NCBI RefSeq assembly: GCF_013423485.1
Contig: NZ_JABFFR010000014.1
Span: 1 to 64,000 of the forward strand
DNA length: 64,000 nt
DNA from: Azospirillum oleiclasticum
GTDB lineage: Bacteria > Pseudomonadota > Alphaproteobacteria > Azospirillales > Azospirillaceae
Direction of reading: 5' to 3'
Under the pieces are notes generated by a model. That model saw nothing but the letters and a program-made list of their open reading frames with translations, made no database searches and was not told the origin of the DNA. A program made the translations under genes and the position numbers. Shown in pieces: positions 50,873-58,430 of this stretch (positions are counted from its first letter, which is position 1; every line of letters begins with the position of its first letter).

Positions 50873-51829
50873 GTGTCGATGACCGGGCAAAATCACGAAA
50901 ACGAGTCGCAGGGGCCGAGCCTCAAGACCAAGCTCAAGGCGTGGTGGGAGGGTTACGACCTCTCCGCCCGGAACCGCCGTGCGGCCGACGAAGCACCACC
51001 TCCAACGTCGGCACCCGCACCGGCCAAGCCAGCCGTCGCACAACCCGGCGTCAACCGCTGGGGAAAGCCGCTGTGGAGTGCCAACCGCATCCAGGTCGCC
51101 GAACAGATCTGGGGTCAGGGCTTCTCCACGCCCGGTGGCGCCGACCATGTGCCCTACCTCGTGCGCCCATTGGGGTTGAACCCGGCGATGAGCGTGCTCG
51201 ACCTGTCGGCCGGGCTTGGCGGCACCAGCCGCGCCATGGCCGCGAAGTTCGGCTGCTGGGTCACCGGGCTGGAGGCGTCTCCCCTGCTCGCCAAGGCCGG
51301 CATGGAGCGGTCCTTCATGGCCGGGCTCGCCAAGCAGGCGCCCATCGAGGCCTACGATCCCGAGAACTTCTCCTTCGCCCGACGCGTCGACGCCGTGTTC
51401 TACAAGGAAGGGATGTTCACCGTCGCCGGCAAGGACCAGATGTTCGACGGGATCGAGGTGCACCTGAAGCCGCGCGGCCATGTGCTGATCACCGACTACA
51501 TCCTGGCCCCCGGCGCCAAACTCGACGACCTCACCGCATGGCACCAGCACGAGCCGCAGGAACCGCATCTCTGGACCAAGGAGGAGTTCGCCAACGCCTT
51601 CGCCCAGCGCAACCTCGACCTGCGCATCGCGGAGGACATCACCGACACCCACCGCGGCCTGATCCTGACCGCCATCCAGCGGCTGGTCGAGCATATGGAG
51701 AAGCACCACCTCGACCATGAGACCAAGATGAACGTCATGGACGAGGTGGAGTTGTGGGTGCGGCGTGTGAACGCCATGGAACGGGGATTGCGCTGCTTCC
51801 GCTTCTACGCCCTGAAGCCGCCGGAGTGA
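50873..51829 (+). CDS. SAM-dependent methyltransferase
   Basis: A 318-residue class I methyltransferase of unknown substrate. An N-terminal basic, proline-rich region (about 1-60) precedes the SAM-binding fold (about 95-220: SVLDLSAGLGGTSRAMAAKF, GLEASPLLAKAG, HLKPRGHVLITDYIL). The cyclopropane/ubiquinone-like fold suggests a lipid or small-molecule acceptor. GTG at 50873 has GGAG 8 nt upstream; an ATG at 50879 is also possible. Confidence 0.75.
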   Translation: MSMTGQNHENESQGPSLKTKLKAWWEGYDLSARNRRAADEAPPPTSAPAPAKPAVAQPGVNRWGKPLWSANRIQVAEQIWGQGFSTPGGADHVPYLVRPLGLNPAMSVLDLSAGLGGTSRAMAAKFGCWVTGLEASPLLAKAGMERSFMAGLAKQAPIEAYDPENFSFARRVDAVFYKEGMFTVAGKDQMFDGIEVHLKPRGHVLITDYILAPGAKLDDLTAWHQHEPQEPHLWTKEEFANAFAQRNLDLRIAEDITDTHRGLILTAIQRLVEHMEKHHLDHETKMNVMDEVELWVRRVNAMERGLRCFRFYALKPPE

Positions 51830-51836
51830 CCGGCCC

Positions 51837-52376
51837 TCACAGCCGCAGCCGACGCAGCTCGCCCTCGCGGCGGCGGCGGTCGTAGTCCAGGAAGAACTCG
51901 TCGAGCTGCGGCGGCTCGGCACAGGTGCCGGACAGCATGGCGTGCGCCTGGCCGCGGTGGTGGATCTGGTGCACGAACAGGTGCGCCAGCACCTGCCCGA
52001 CCGTTTCCCGGTCCAGCCCGTCCTCGCCCCGGTCGATCACCACCACGCGCTCCAGCCCGTCCGGATCCGCAAGCCCGTCGCAGAAGGCGATCAGCCGGCG
52101 GTCCACCGCTCCTTGCGCTTCCACCAGCCCGGCGGCGGCGGGGTAGGGTATGGCCGGATCGAACACCGACAGCCCCATGCCGCCGCCTTCCAGCGCGTCC
52201 AGATAGAAACAGTCCACCGTCAGGATATGGTTCAGCGTCGCCTGCAGCGAGGGAAAGAACCCGGTCCGCGGTGCCGCGAACGCCTCCTCCGTCAAGCCGG
52301 CGCAGGCGGTGAGCAGCCGGTGGTTGGACCACGCGTTGTTCCGCGCCATGGCACGGACATGCTCGACGAGGGTCAT
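51837..52376 (-). CDS. DinB family protein
   Basis: A 179-residue four-helix DinB/YfiT-like protein, a metal-binding fold often linked to thiol-dependent transferases. Candidate metal ligands are His in LQATLNHILTVDCFYL and the pair in AHLFVHQIHHRGQAHAML. The ATG at 52376 has GGAGGA upstream. This is the last clear host gene before the integrated element. Confidence 0.85.
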   Translation of the reverse strand: MTLVEHVRAMARNNAWSNHRLLTACAGLTEEAFAAPRTGFFPSLQATLNHILTVDCFYLDALEGGGMGLSVFDPAIPYPAAAGLVEAQGAVDRRLIAFCDGLADPDGLERVVVIDRGEDGLDRETVGQVLAHLFVHQIHHRGQAHAMLSGTCAEPPQLDEFFLDYDRRRREGELRRLRL

Positions 52377-53252
52377 GGGGGCGAATCCTCCGCGATTTTT
52401 TGGTTCGTGGTTGGGGGAGGTGGTGGTGGACGGCGGTCCGTGCAAGGCCGGCGCATCGTCGCGCCCCCGCGGTGATGGGTGGGGTTGTGGTCGCACGAGG
52501 CGGCACCCGGCGAGGCGATGCCGTGGGCGGCGGCGGTGGGGACGGTGGGGTTGAAGAAGGGTACGCCATCCACCCATCATTCTACCCATCAACGTGCGCC
52601 GGATCGCCTCAGAGCGGCCCAACCATGTCACGACGCTCTGTCTCCTTGCTGGTGCTCGATCACTGTCATGCCGGGCCTGCGCATATTGATGTATGCAACC
52701 TCAGTGCAAAAGATTGTGATTGGATACAACCATTTGACTCGACAGCCGGCGTTTGTATGCGCATTATGGTCCTACAACATAAGGACTATGGCCTATGCCG
52801 AACAGCCGACCAATGTCGTCCTGCTGCCGTGCTGTGCATCTTGTCCGAGAGCATAGCCGTGCGATATCCGGCATAGCCTGCCGCGAATTCCTTCTTCGCG
52901 TGGAGCGTCGCCTCCTTGAGTTCGCCTCCGACGACGAAGCGGCACATTCAGCATCCGGGGGGCCGCCATGCTCGTAGAAAGCGCTTTGACGTGGGGTGCA
53001 ACGGAAGACGTGGCAGTGGGCATGCCGAATTGGACATGTGAGGAATGCGCACACTTGGACGTGTGCTTGGTCGTTAAACCTGCCTCGCTGATGAACCCGA
53101 CAAGGTAACGTTTGTTCAGCGCTGGCTGTGCAATCAATCGAATTCCGAACTGGACGAGTTGGCGAAGCGGCTTCTGACTGCCGTGAGGGAATAGCCCTCA
53201 GAGTTCCCCCCGAAAGCATGCTGCCGTGGAGCGGGGCTCCGGGAAATCCTGG

Positions 53253-53510
53253 TCATCCCACGCGCCGACTTCGGCCCGCCCATGGCGATGCGGCGATCAT
53301 GTCGGGTGGAGCCTCGCACCTCGGTTCGTCGGGGGGCGCCCCCAACTTGCCAGCCAGAGGGGCGGCCTTCTCCATCTCGTCAATCCGCGCGGCGCCTTCT
53401 ACGAACCGTAGCGCACGCCGCAGCTTGACCGCGGCCCCGGCCGAGACGTGGGCGGGAGTCGCCGCAATGACGTCTTGCGCTTCGTCGGCGGGAGCGTCGA
53501 GCGGTTCCAT
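53253..53510 (-). CDS. Hypothetical small protein
   Basis: An 85-codon frame with protein-like composition (acidic start, AAVKLRRALRFVEGAARIDE helix), no recognised family and no good ribosome binding site. It may be a remnant or a chance frame beside the integrase. Confidence 0.3.
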   Translation of the reverse strand: MEPLDAPADEAQDVIAATPAHVSAGAAVKLRRALRFVEGAARIDEMEKAAPLAGKLGAPPDEPRCEAPPDMIAASPWAGRSRRVG

Positions 53511-53548
53511 GGTAGCGATTGTGGCGGATGGGGGGTCTGCCGAACCGC

Positions 53549-53628
53549 TGTCCGCCTATGTCCACCCTCTACCGCGTTCCCCTTGAAACTGCTGAATTTC
53601 TTTTGTTCGATTGTCCGCCAACGTCCGT
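53549..53628. repeat. TGTCCGC-N3-YGTCC repeats upstream of integrase
   Basis: Two copies of a 17-bp motif built of two half-sites: TGTCCGCCTATGTCCAC (53549-53565) and TGTCCGCCAACGTCCGT (53612-53628), followed by a partial copy. Three further copies lie at 56278-56294, 56348-56364 and 62858-62874. They are likely protein-binding sites of the element. Confidence 0.6.
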
Positions 53629-53643
53629 TGTTATCCGCCTACA

Positions 53644-53677
53644 CCCCACATAAAATGTGGGGCAGAATGTGGGGCAG
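53644..53677. repeat. Inverted and direct repeats at integrase start
   Basis: CCCCACAT (53644-53651) and ATGTGGGG (53655-53662) form an inverted repeat around AAA, and ATGTGGGGCAG occurs twice in tandem (53655, 53667). TGTGGG-type repeats in front of P4-like integrase genes are commonly integrase arm or autoregulation sites; that role is inferred here. Confidence 0.55.
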
Positions 53678-53695
53678 GATCGACGGGGAATCGAA

Positions 53696-54928
53696 TTGCC
53701 GAAGCGGAACGGGCGCCACCCGGAAAAGGCCCTGACAGCGGTAGCGGTGCGCTCCGCCAAGCCCGGCCGGCACGCGGACGGGAACGGTCTCTATCTGGAG
53801 GTGGACCCATCGGGCGCCAAGCGGTGGCTGTTGCGGCTGATGATCCAGGGGAAGCGCCGGGACATCGGACTCGGCTCCGCGTCCCTGGTGTCGCTGGCGG
53901 AAGCGCGGGAGACAGCCGCGACGATGCGGAAGGCCGCCCGAGCCGGCGGTGATCCGCTGGCCGAACGCCGCGCCGAGCGTCGAGTCGTGCCGACGTTCGC
54001 GGAAGCGGCGCGGTCCTGCCACGAAGAGCACAAGGGCAGTTGGAAGAACGGCAAGCATGCCGACCAGTGGCTCAACACCCTGGAGGCGCACGTCTTCCCG
54101 ACGCTGGGCGCCGTGACCGTGGACAAGATCGGCACGCCCGAGGTGCGCGACGTGCTGTTGCCCATCTGGCTGGAGAAGCACGAAACGGCCCGCCGGGTGC
54201 GCCAGAGGATCGGCACTGTCCTGGATTGGGCGACCGCCAAGGGCCTTCGGGAAGGCGACAACCCCGTGCGCGGCGTCACCAAGGGCCTGCCGAAGCCGAA
54301 GGGGCAGCGGGGGCACTTCGCCGCGCTGCCCTATGCCGACGTGCCCGCCTTCCTGGCCCGGCTGCGGGAGACGCTGAAAGCCGGCCCCATGGTCAAGCTG
54401 CTGTTCGAGTTCGTGGTGCTGACCGCGGTGCGCAGCGGCGAGGCGCGCGGGGCGCGGTGGAACGAATTCGACCTCGACGCCAAGCTGTGGACGATCCCCG
54501 CGGATCGGATGAAAGCCGGCAAGCCCCATGTGGTGCCGCTGGCGCCGCGCGCCCTGGCACTGCTGAAGGCGGCCGGGGAGCTGCGCACCAGCGATGATCC
54601 GTCCGCCCTGGTCTTCCCCGGCGAGCGGTTGGGCAAGGCCATGTCCGACATGGCGTTGACCATGCTCTTGCGCCGGATGGAGGTGGACGCGACCGCCCAC
54701 GGCTTCCGTTCGTCCTTCCGCGACTGGTGCGCGGAGGCGACGAACTTCCCCCGCGAGGTAGCGGAGGCCGCGCTCGCCCACGCGCTCGAAAGCAAGGTGG
54801 AGGCAGCCTATCGCCGCTCCGACCTGCTGGAGAAGCGCCGCAAGATGATGGAGGCGTGGGCGCGGTACTGCGAGGCGACGGCCGGCAAGGTGGTGCCGCT
54901 GGCGAAAGCGCGGAGGCCGCAGGGATAG
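53696..54928 (+). CDS. int: P4-type tyrosine recombinase (integrase)
   Basis: Site-specific recombinase of about 410 residues. The N-terminal DUF4102-like domain (LTAVAVRSAKPGRHADGNGL, DPSGAKRWLLRL) is typical of P4-family integrases. Catalytic residues are the Arg in LTAVRSGEARGARW, HxxR in HGFRSSFRDW, a second His in AALAHALESK and the nucleophile Tyr in VEAAYRRSD. The start is probably the TTG at 53696 (LPKRNGRHPEKALTAVAV); the frame is open from a GTG at 53657 inside the repeat. It opens the integrated element. Confidence 0.9.
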   Translation: MPKRNGRHPEKALTAVAVRSAKPGRHADGNGLYLEVDPSGAKRWLLRLMIQGKRRDIGLGSASLVSLAEARETAATMRKAARAGGDPLAERRAERRVVPTFAEAARSCHEEHKGSWKNGKHADQWLNTLEAHVFPTLGAVTVDKIGTPEVRDVLLPIWLEKHETARRVRQRIGTVLDWATAKGLREGDNPVRGVTKGLPKPKGQRGHFAALPYADVPAFLARLRETLKAGPMVKLLFEFVVLTAVRSGEARGARWNEFDLDAKLWTIPADRMKAGKPHVVPLAPRALALLKAAGELRTSDDPSALVFPGERLGKAMSDMALTMLLRRMEVDATAHGFRSSFRDWCAEATNFPREVAEAALAHALESKVEAAYRRSDLLEKRRKMMEAWARYCEATAGKVVPLAKARRPQG

Positions 54929-54961
54929 GCCGCAACGTCTCACACGAGGTTCATGTTTTCT

Positions 54962-55074
54962 GGTGGTACAGGTGGTACAGGTGGTACAAAGTCGCGAAAC
55001 GCTGATAATTCAGTACCTTGCGGTTTCCGTCCTCTGTACCACCTGGGAAATGGCGTGGTGGTACAGGTGGTACA
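54962..55074. repeat. Iteron array 1 (GGTGGTACA)
   Basis: Six copies of a 9-bp iteron in 113 bp: three tandem GGTGGTACA (54962-54988), a 46-nt gap, one inverted TGTACCACC (55035-55043), a 13-nt gap, then two tandem GGTGGTACA (55057-55074). It sits between the convergent integrase and the 55075 gene. The same layout in mirror image occurs at 62551-62664. It is likely the binding array of the element's replication protein. Confidence 0.8.
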
Positions 55075-55512
55075 TCAAGCCGCCGGCCGGGTGACGACGG
55101 TGGCGCTGGTGGTCCCTGCCCGCGCTGCCAGCTTGTCCGCCATCTCTCTGGGGACGATCCCGCACCACGCGGCTATATCGTCCCGGCGCTGAAGGCCCGC
55201 CCGGTCAATGAGCTTGCGCGTGTAGCCGTTCGACCGGCTTCCGGTGCGGACGGCAACGGCGACCTCTCCCGGCCCTGGCACCAGATCATCGGGGACGGCG
55301 AGCGGCCCCCATCGCACGTCTTCGTTCGTCGCTCGCATCGCCAGCGAGCGGAGCACCTTGTGGAGGGGTTCCCCGGCCCTGGTGCGCTGGGCTATCTCCC
55401 GAAGCGCAGCGTGGGCGGACTGAGGGGCAATGATGTTGATCTGCGCAACGGCGGCTTCAGCGAGTCGGGCGCGGCGCTTTGCCTGTCTGGCGGCTGCTGT
55501 CTGATCGGGCAT
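55075..55512 (-). CDS. Probable ribbon-helix-helix DNA-binding protein
   Basis: A 145-residue protein of unknown family. After a basic start (RQAKRRARLAEAA) a strand-helix-helix pattern (AQINIIAP, AHAALREIAQRTRAG, PLHKVLRSLAMR) suggests a ribbon-helix-helix. The rest is unassigned. Three palindromes of GTGACTAGTCAC type lie directly upstream, the first 5 nt from the start codon, so it probably represses itself. Confidence 0.55.
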   Translation of the reverse strand: MPDQTAAARQAKRRARLAEAAVAQINIIAPQSAHAALREIAQRTRAGEPLHKVLRSLAMRATNEDVRWGPLAVPDDLVPGPGEVAVAVRTGSRSNGYTRKLIDRAGLQRRDDIAAWCGIVPREMADKLAARAGTTSATVVTRPAA

Positions 55513-55517
55513 GGCGC

Positions 55518-55594
55518 GTGACTAGTCACAGGTTCCCCCAAAAGATGGGCGTGACTAGTCACGGTTCAAGGGGCGCACTATCGTGATTAGTCAC
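55518..55594. promoter_or_regulatory. Three phased operators GTGACTAGTCAC
   Basis: Two perfect copies (55518-55529, 55551-55562) and one with a single change (GTGATTAGTCAC, 55583-55594), spaced 33 and 32 bp apart, about three helical turns. The array fills the gap between the 55075-55512 gene and the doc stop. Confidence 0.8.
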
Positions 55595-55596
55595 GG

Positions 55597-55989
55597 CTAC
55601 CCTTCAAAGCTGTTATCCGCAACCCATTGGCGGAATTCGTCTTCCGACCGTTCGCTTGCCGCCACCGACAGAATCATGTCAGCGGCTTCCCGCTCGCTCA
55701 CGTCGAGATGAAGACCATTCATGTGCAGGATCATGCCGAGAGCGACGAAGCCGGCCCGCTTGTTGCCGTCCACGAAGGGATGGTTGCGTAGGATGCTCAC
55801 GCACACCGCCGCCGCCAGATCAAAGACGGTGACGTGCCCATCCGCATAGGCGATGATCTGGTGGGCGCGGGCAAGCGAGGCTTCCAGGGCGCCGCGATCA
55901 CGCAACCCTGGTGCCCCGCCGTGCTCCGCCAAGAGTTCCGCATGAAGGTCGATGATCGCCTCAATGGGCGGAAAGACCGGCTCCTTCAC
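55597..55989 (-). CDS. doc: Doc-type toxin (Fic/DOC family)
   Basis: A 130-residue Doc toxin; family members phosphorylate EF-Tu and halt translation. The catalytic loop is HPFVDGNKRAGFV, preceded by LAAAVCVSILRN. The start overlaps the antitoxin stop (ATGA). A stabilisation function for the element is inferred. Confidence 0.9.
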   Translation of the reverse strand: MKEPVFPPIEAIIDLHAELLAEHGGAPGLRDRGALEASLARAHQIIAYADGHVTVFDLAAAVCVSILRNHPFVDGNKRAGFVALGMILHMNGLHLDVSEREAADMILSVAASERSEDEFRQWVADNSFEG

Positions 55990-56210
55990 TTCGCCAGCAC
56001 GGCCATGGTACGGCGGTAGCGGGCGGCGAACGCCCGGCCGGCTTCCATAGCCCGGTTGTAGGCATCATCGGCCCTGGCGATTTCAATGCGGCCATCACGG
56101 ACGCTGAGCGTCACCTCATCGCCGCGGTCAAGGTGCGCTTCGGCCAGCACGTCGCGCGGGATGGTGACTCCCGTGGAGTTCCCAATCTTGGTCAGTCGCG
56201 TGGTGTGCAT
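55986..56210 (-). CDS. AbrB/MazE-type antitoxin
   Basis: A 74-residue swapped-hairpin AbrB DNA-binding protein (RLTKIGNSTGVTIPRDVLAE, DEVTLSVRDGRIEIA), partner of the Doc toxin. The ATG at 56210 has AAGGAG 6 nt upstream; an earlier ATG at 56225 lacks one. An operator palindrome lies upstream. Confidence 0.88.
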   Translation of the reverse strand: MHTTRLTKIGNSTGVTIPRDVLAEAHLDRGDEVTLSVRDGRIEIARADDAYNRAMEAGRAFAARYRRTMAVLAK

Positions 56211-56232
56211 GGCGTGCTCCTTCATCGTTCCC

Positions 56233-56248
56233 GTCATTATGTAATGAC
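56233..56248. promoter_or_regulatory. Operator of the AbrB-Doc operon
   Basis: GTCATTA-TG-TAATGAC is a perfect 7+7 bp inverted repeat 23 bp before the antitoxin start, the expected place for antitoxin autoregulation. Confidence 0.65.
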
Positions 56249-56277
56249 GAGCGTTCATACGTCAACGGCGAACTTGG

Positions 56278-56364
56278 GTGGACAACAGCGGACAGTGGCG
56301 CACATCACCGCCTCTGAAAGCCCCTCCCCTTTCCCCCTGCCGCTTGGTTGTCCGCCAACGTCCG
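56278..56364. repeat. TGTCCGC-N3-YGTCC repeats, opposed pair
   Basis: On the minus strand TGTCCGCTGTTGTCCAC (56294-56278) and on the plus strand TGTCCGCCAACGTCCGA (56348-56364). They face each other between the antitoxin promoter and the 56428 gene and belong to the five-copy motif described at 53549. Confidence 0.6.
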
Positions 56365-56427
56365 ATTTAGGACTTGACTCCTACTCCCGTATGTGGCGAG
56401 AATGGGCCTGTCAACGCCCGAGGTGTG

Positions 56428-56661
56428 TCAAGCGTCTTTCAGTTTGGACCGTAGTTCGCCAAGCACTTCGATCAATATATCGAGTTGCTCTTTGTTGTTT
56501 GCCATTGGATATCCCGCAATATGCGACCGCAGAATATCGTGATGATCTACATAAAGCATATGGTTTGATACATAGTGCCTATATTCTTCCGGATTCATCT
56601 GGTCCATTCCGCGAATATCAGCGGACTCTATTTCAACCGATGTCTTGAACATTTTCTGCAT
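56428..56661 (-). CDS. Hypothetical small protein
   Basis: A 77-residue acidic protein (MQKMFKTSVEIESADIRGMD, MNPEEYRHYVSNHMLYVDHH) without recognised family. An AAGGAG ribosome binding site lies 7 nt before the ATG. Codon use is AT-richer than its neighbours, a sign of recent acquisition. Confidence 0.6.
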   Translation of the reverse strand: MQKMFKTSVEIESADIRGMDQMNPEEYRHYVSNHMLYVDHHDILRSHIAGYPMANNKEQLDILIEVLGELRSKLKDA

Positions 56662-56708
56662 CGCCGTACTCCTTCATCGCTGATAGACAGAAAACCGCAA
56701 AGGTCAAC

Positions 56709-56873
56709 TTACTCTGCGCTGGCACTTGGTAGGTAGCCACGTTCAATCAGCCACGCCTTCAAGATCCGCTCTACCAGCGACGATACCGAGCGGTCATCGT
56801 CCTTCGCGGCTCGGGCCAGCGCGTCTTTGATTTGCGGATCAAGCCGCATGCTTGTCGGTGGATGGGTGGCCAT
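56709..56873 (-). CDS. Ribbon-helix-helix protein (54 residues)
   Basis: Very short CopG-like regulator: TSMRLDPQIKDALARAA, then DDDRSVSSLVERILKAWLIE. The pattern is complete for a dimeric ribbon-helix-helix. Two TTGTAATAC boxes lie 10 and 51 bp upstream and could be its operators. Too short for many gene finders. Confidence 0.75.
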   Translation of the reverse strand: MATHPPTSMRLDPQIKDALARAAKDDDRSVSSLVERILKAWLIERGYLPSASAE

Positions 56874-56882
56874 TGCGCTACC

Positions 56883-56932
56883 TTGTAATACAAACCCATT
56901 GACGGGCGGTTTTGGTAGTGCGATTGTAATAC
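56883..56932. promoter_or_regulatory. TTGTAATAC boxes before RHH gene
   Basis: TTGTAATACAA (56883-56893, an odd palindrome with central A) and TTGTAATAC (56924-56932), 41 bp apart, in the divergent region between the RHH gene and the 57022 gene. Confidence 0.5.
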
Positions 56933-57021
56933 CTATGCGCTACATGCGCAAGCGGCCGAATCGAGTGTAGCGAGCACTCGGTTCGGCCTGACCACAACCG
57001 ACCTGAATAGGAGATCGGATC

Positions 57022-57630
57022 ATGGCTGATTCCGAACATAGCACGACTCTGCCTGTGTCCCGCCGCCACCTGCTGGCCGGCGCCTGTGCTCTGGCCGTCA
57101 CCGCGCCTGCTGTGGCGAGCGGGCTGCCGGTCACCGCTGGTGCCGCTGCCGCCGAAGTCCCGCCCGTCGTCGCGCTCTGCGGCGCCGCGTGGGAGAAGGA
57201 GTGGTTGGCGGAGCACGACCCGCAGGTGCGTGAGTTCATCGAACTGATGTGCGAGCTGAAGCACCGCCTACCGTCCGACGAATACGACGAAGCCCGCAAC
57301 AGCATCTACGGCCGAATCCGGGAAGCCCGAGACACCGAAGCCGCGGGGGAGGACATCGGTGACCAGCTTCCGCCGGCCGACCTGCTGACCTTCCAAGGAA
57401 CGTTCGACATGGTGGCGGAGACCATCGGCGACATTCCGCCGGATCGGGCGCTCACCATCTCCATCAATGCGATGCGCGCGGCCCGCGGCCGGTGGGGCAA
57501 GGACCAGTTCGCCAACGCCAACATGAACGCGCTGATGATCGCCCACGCCTACACGGGATTGATGCTCACCAGCCTGGGGCACCCCGACTTCTTGACCGAA
57601 GAAGAACGAGCGGCCCAAGAGGCAGCCTGA
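57022..57630 (+). CDS. Hypothetical protein with Tat-like signal
   Basis: A 202-residue protein whose N-terminus (SRRHLLAGACALAVTAPAVA) looks like a twin-arginine signal, unusual for an element gene of this position. The mature part is helical and acidic (EFIELMCELKHRLPSDEYDE, RALTISINAMRAARGRW). No family recognised. AGGAG precedes the ATG and a good terminator follows. Confidence 0.65.
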   Translation: MADSEHSTTLPVSRRHLLAGACALAVTAPAVASGLPVTAGAAAAEVPPVVALCGAAWEKEWLAEHDPQVREFIELMCELKHRLPSDEYDEARNSIYGRIREARDTEAAGEDIGDQLPPADLLTFQGTFDMVAETIGDIPPDRALTISINAMRAARGRWGKDQFANANMNALMIAHAYTGLMLTSLGHPDFLTEEERAAQEAA

Positions 57631-57637
57631 ACCTGGG

Positions 57638-57662
57638 GGGGCCGGTTCCGCCGGCCCCTTTC
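57638..57662 (+). terminator. Terminator after 57022 gene
   Basis: GGGGCCGG-TTCCG-CCGGCCCC followed by TTTC, 8 nt after the stop. Confidence 0.75.
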
Positions 57663-57688
57663 GCATATCCTCTGGCTGCCCCGGAAAA

Positions 57689-57757
57689 CAATTCGACGAA
57701 TTGCTATTGAAATCCCATTCGTTGAATGGTATCTCTGGTCCGAAAGTGAGGACCAGA
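57689..57757 (+). promoter_or_regulatory. Three stacked inverted repeats before HTH gene
   Basis: CAATTCG-A-CGAATTG (57689-57703), CCATTC-GTT-GAATGG (57715-57729) and TCTGGTCC-GAAAGTGA-GGACCAGA (57734-57757). The last one includes the first base of the start codon and overlaps the GAGG ribosome binding site, so in RNA it could hide the start of translation. Confidence 0.65.
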
Positions 57758-58359
57758 TGACCAAGCGACCCTATCCACCCGAACTGAAGGCCAACATCGA
57801 AGCCCTGTTGGCAGCCGCTGAGGAAGCCAAACAGAAGGGTATGGCCGACTTCACCGAGCCGCGCTTCACGTTGGCGGCAATCACCGCCGGTCTTGGCATC
57901 CCCGAAGCGACAGTGCGCAACTGGCTCACCCGGAACCAGATCGACCTGGGGGCTTCGGAGGGGCGCCAGCGCGGAAAGTGGCGGTTGTTCTCGACCCGCG
58001 ACGTGCTGGTAATCGCGACTTGCTACCACCTGAGCCGCCTGGGCGTACCGGTCTCCGTATTCTCCATGGTCTACAGCAAGGTTGTCGGACTCGCCCGAAT
58101 GTATTTCTCCGGCCCGGTCGGCATGGTCCAGCACCCGATTGGACTGCTCTACAACGATGGCGAGTGGCGCCTTGAGCGGACCTTCGACAGCGGCCCAATG
58201 CGTGTGACCGACGGAACGTCGCCGCCGATCTGCATCATGATCGACTTCGAGAAGATCATCCTTTCGACGCTGAACAGCCTGGGACTGAACGTCGGGTTTG
58301 TTCGTGCCTCCGATGTGGTTGGTGAAGGCGGTAGGGACGGCAACGATGCTTCTATCTGA
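57757..58359 (+). CDS. HTH (MerR-like) regulator of the element
   Basis: A 200-residue protein with a MerR-type helix-turn-helix at about 35-80 (RFTLAAITAGLGIPEATVRN, then WRLFSTRDVLVIATCYHL). The rest is unassigned, with a possible ligand domain. Two operator pairs flank it: palindromes ahead of its start and TCTATC-type dyads overlapping its end. Confidence 0.6.
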   Translation: MTKRPYPPELKANIEALLAAAEEAKQKGMADFTEPRFTLAAITAGLGIPEATVRNWLTRNQIDLGASEGRQRGKWRLFSTRDVLVIATCYHLSRLGVPVSVFSMVYSKVVGLARMYFSGPVGMVQHPIGLLYNDGEWRLERTFDSGPMRVTDGTSPPICIMIDFEKIILSTLNSLGLNVGFVRASDVVGEGGRDGNDASI

Positions 58360-58415
58360 GCGGTACACAGATAGGCGTTGCCACCCCCTTCTATCGGTGC
58401 TATGGTCCGATAGAA
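58352..58415. promoter_or_regulatory. Two related operators with 9-nt spacers
   Basis: CTATCTG-N9-CAGATAG (58352-58374) and TTCTATCGG-N9-CCGATAGAA (58389-58415) share the CTATC half-site and a 9-nt spacer, centre to centre 39 bp. They lie between the MerR-like gene and the 58431 gene; the second abuts its AGGAGG ribosome binding site. Confidence 0.7.
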
Positions 58416-58430
58416 GCAAGGAGGTTCGCA

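Larger units (their letters stand above)
52377..53643. other. Left junction region of integrated element
   Basis: About 1.27 kb with lower GC than either side and no well-supported gene. Frames present (for example 52795-52977 plus, 52764-53219 minus) have no motif and odd composition. One weak minus-strand frame is listed separately. The host/element boundary and attachment site should lie here, but no tRNA or gene 3' end was recognised as target and the right-hand partner is outside the window. Confidence 0.45.

Noticed and set aside
52795..52977. A 60-codon plus-strand frame in the junction region
   Set aside because: No ribosome binding site, no motif, Cys/Ser/Arg-rich start; overlaps other equally weak frames.
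54962..55074. GGTGGTACA repeats considered as a CRISPR or a simple microsatellite
   Set aside because: Units are 9 bp, include an inverted copy and keep exact spacing mirrored at 62551-62664, which fits an iteron array instead.
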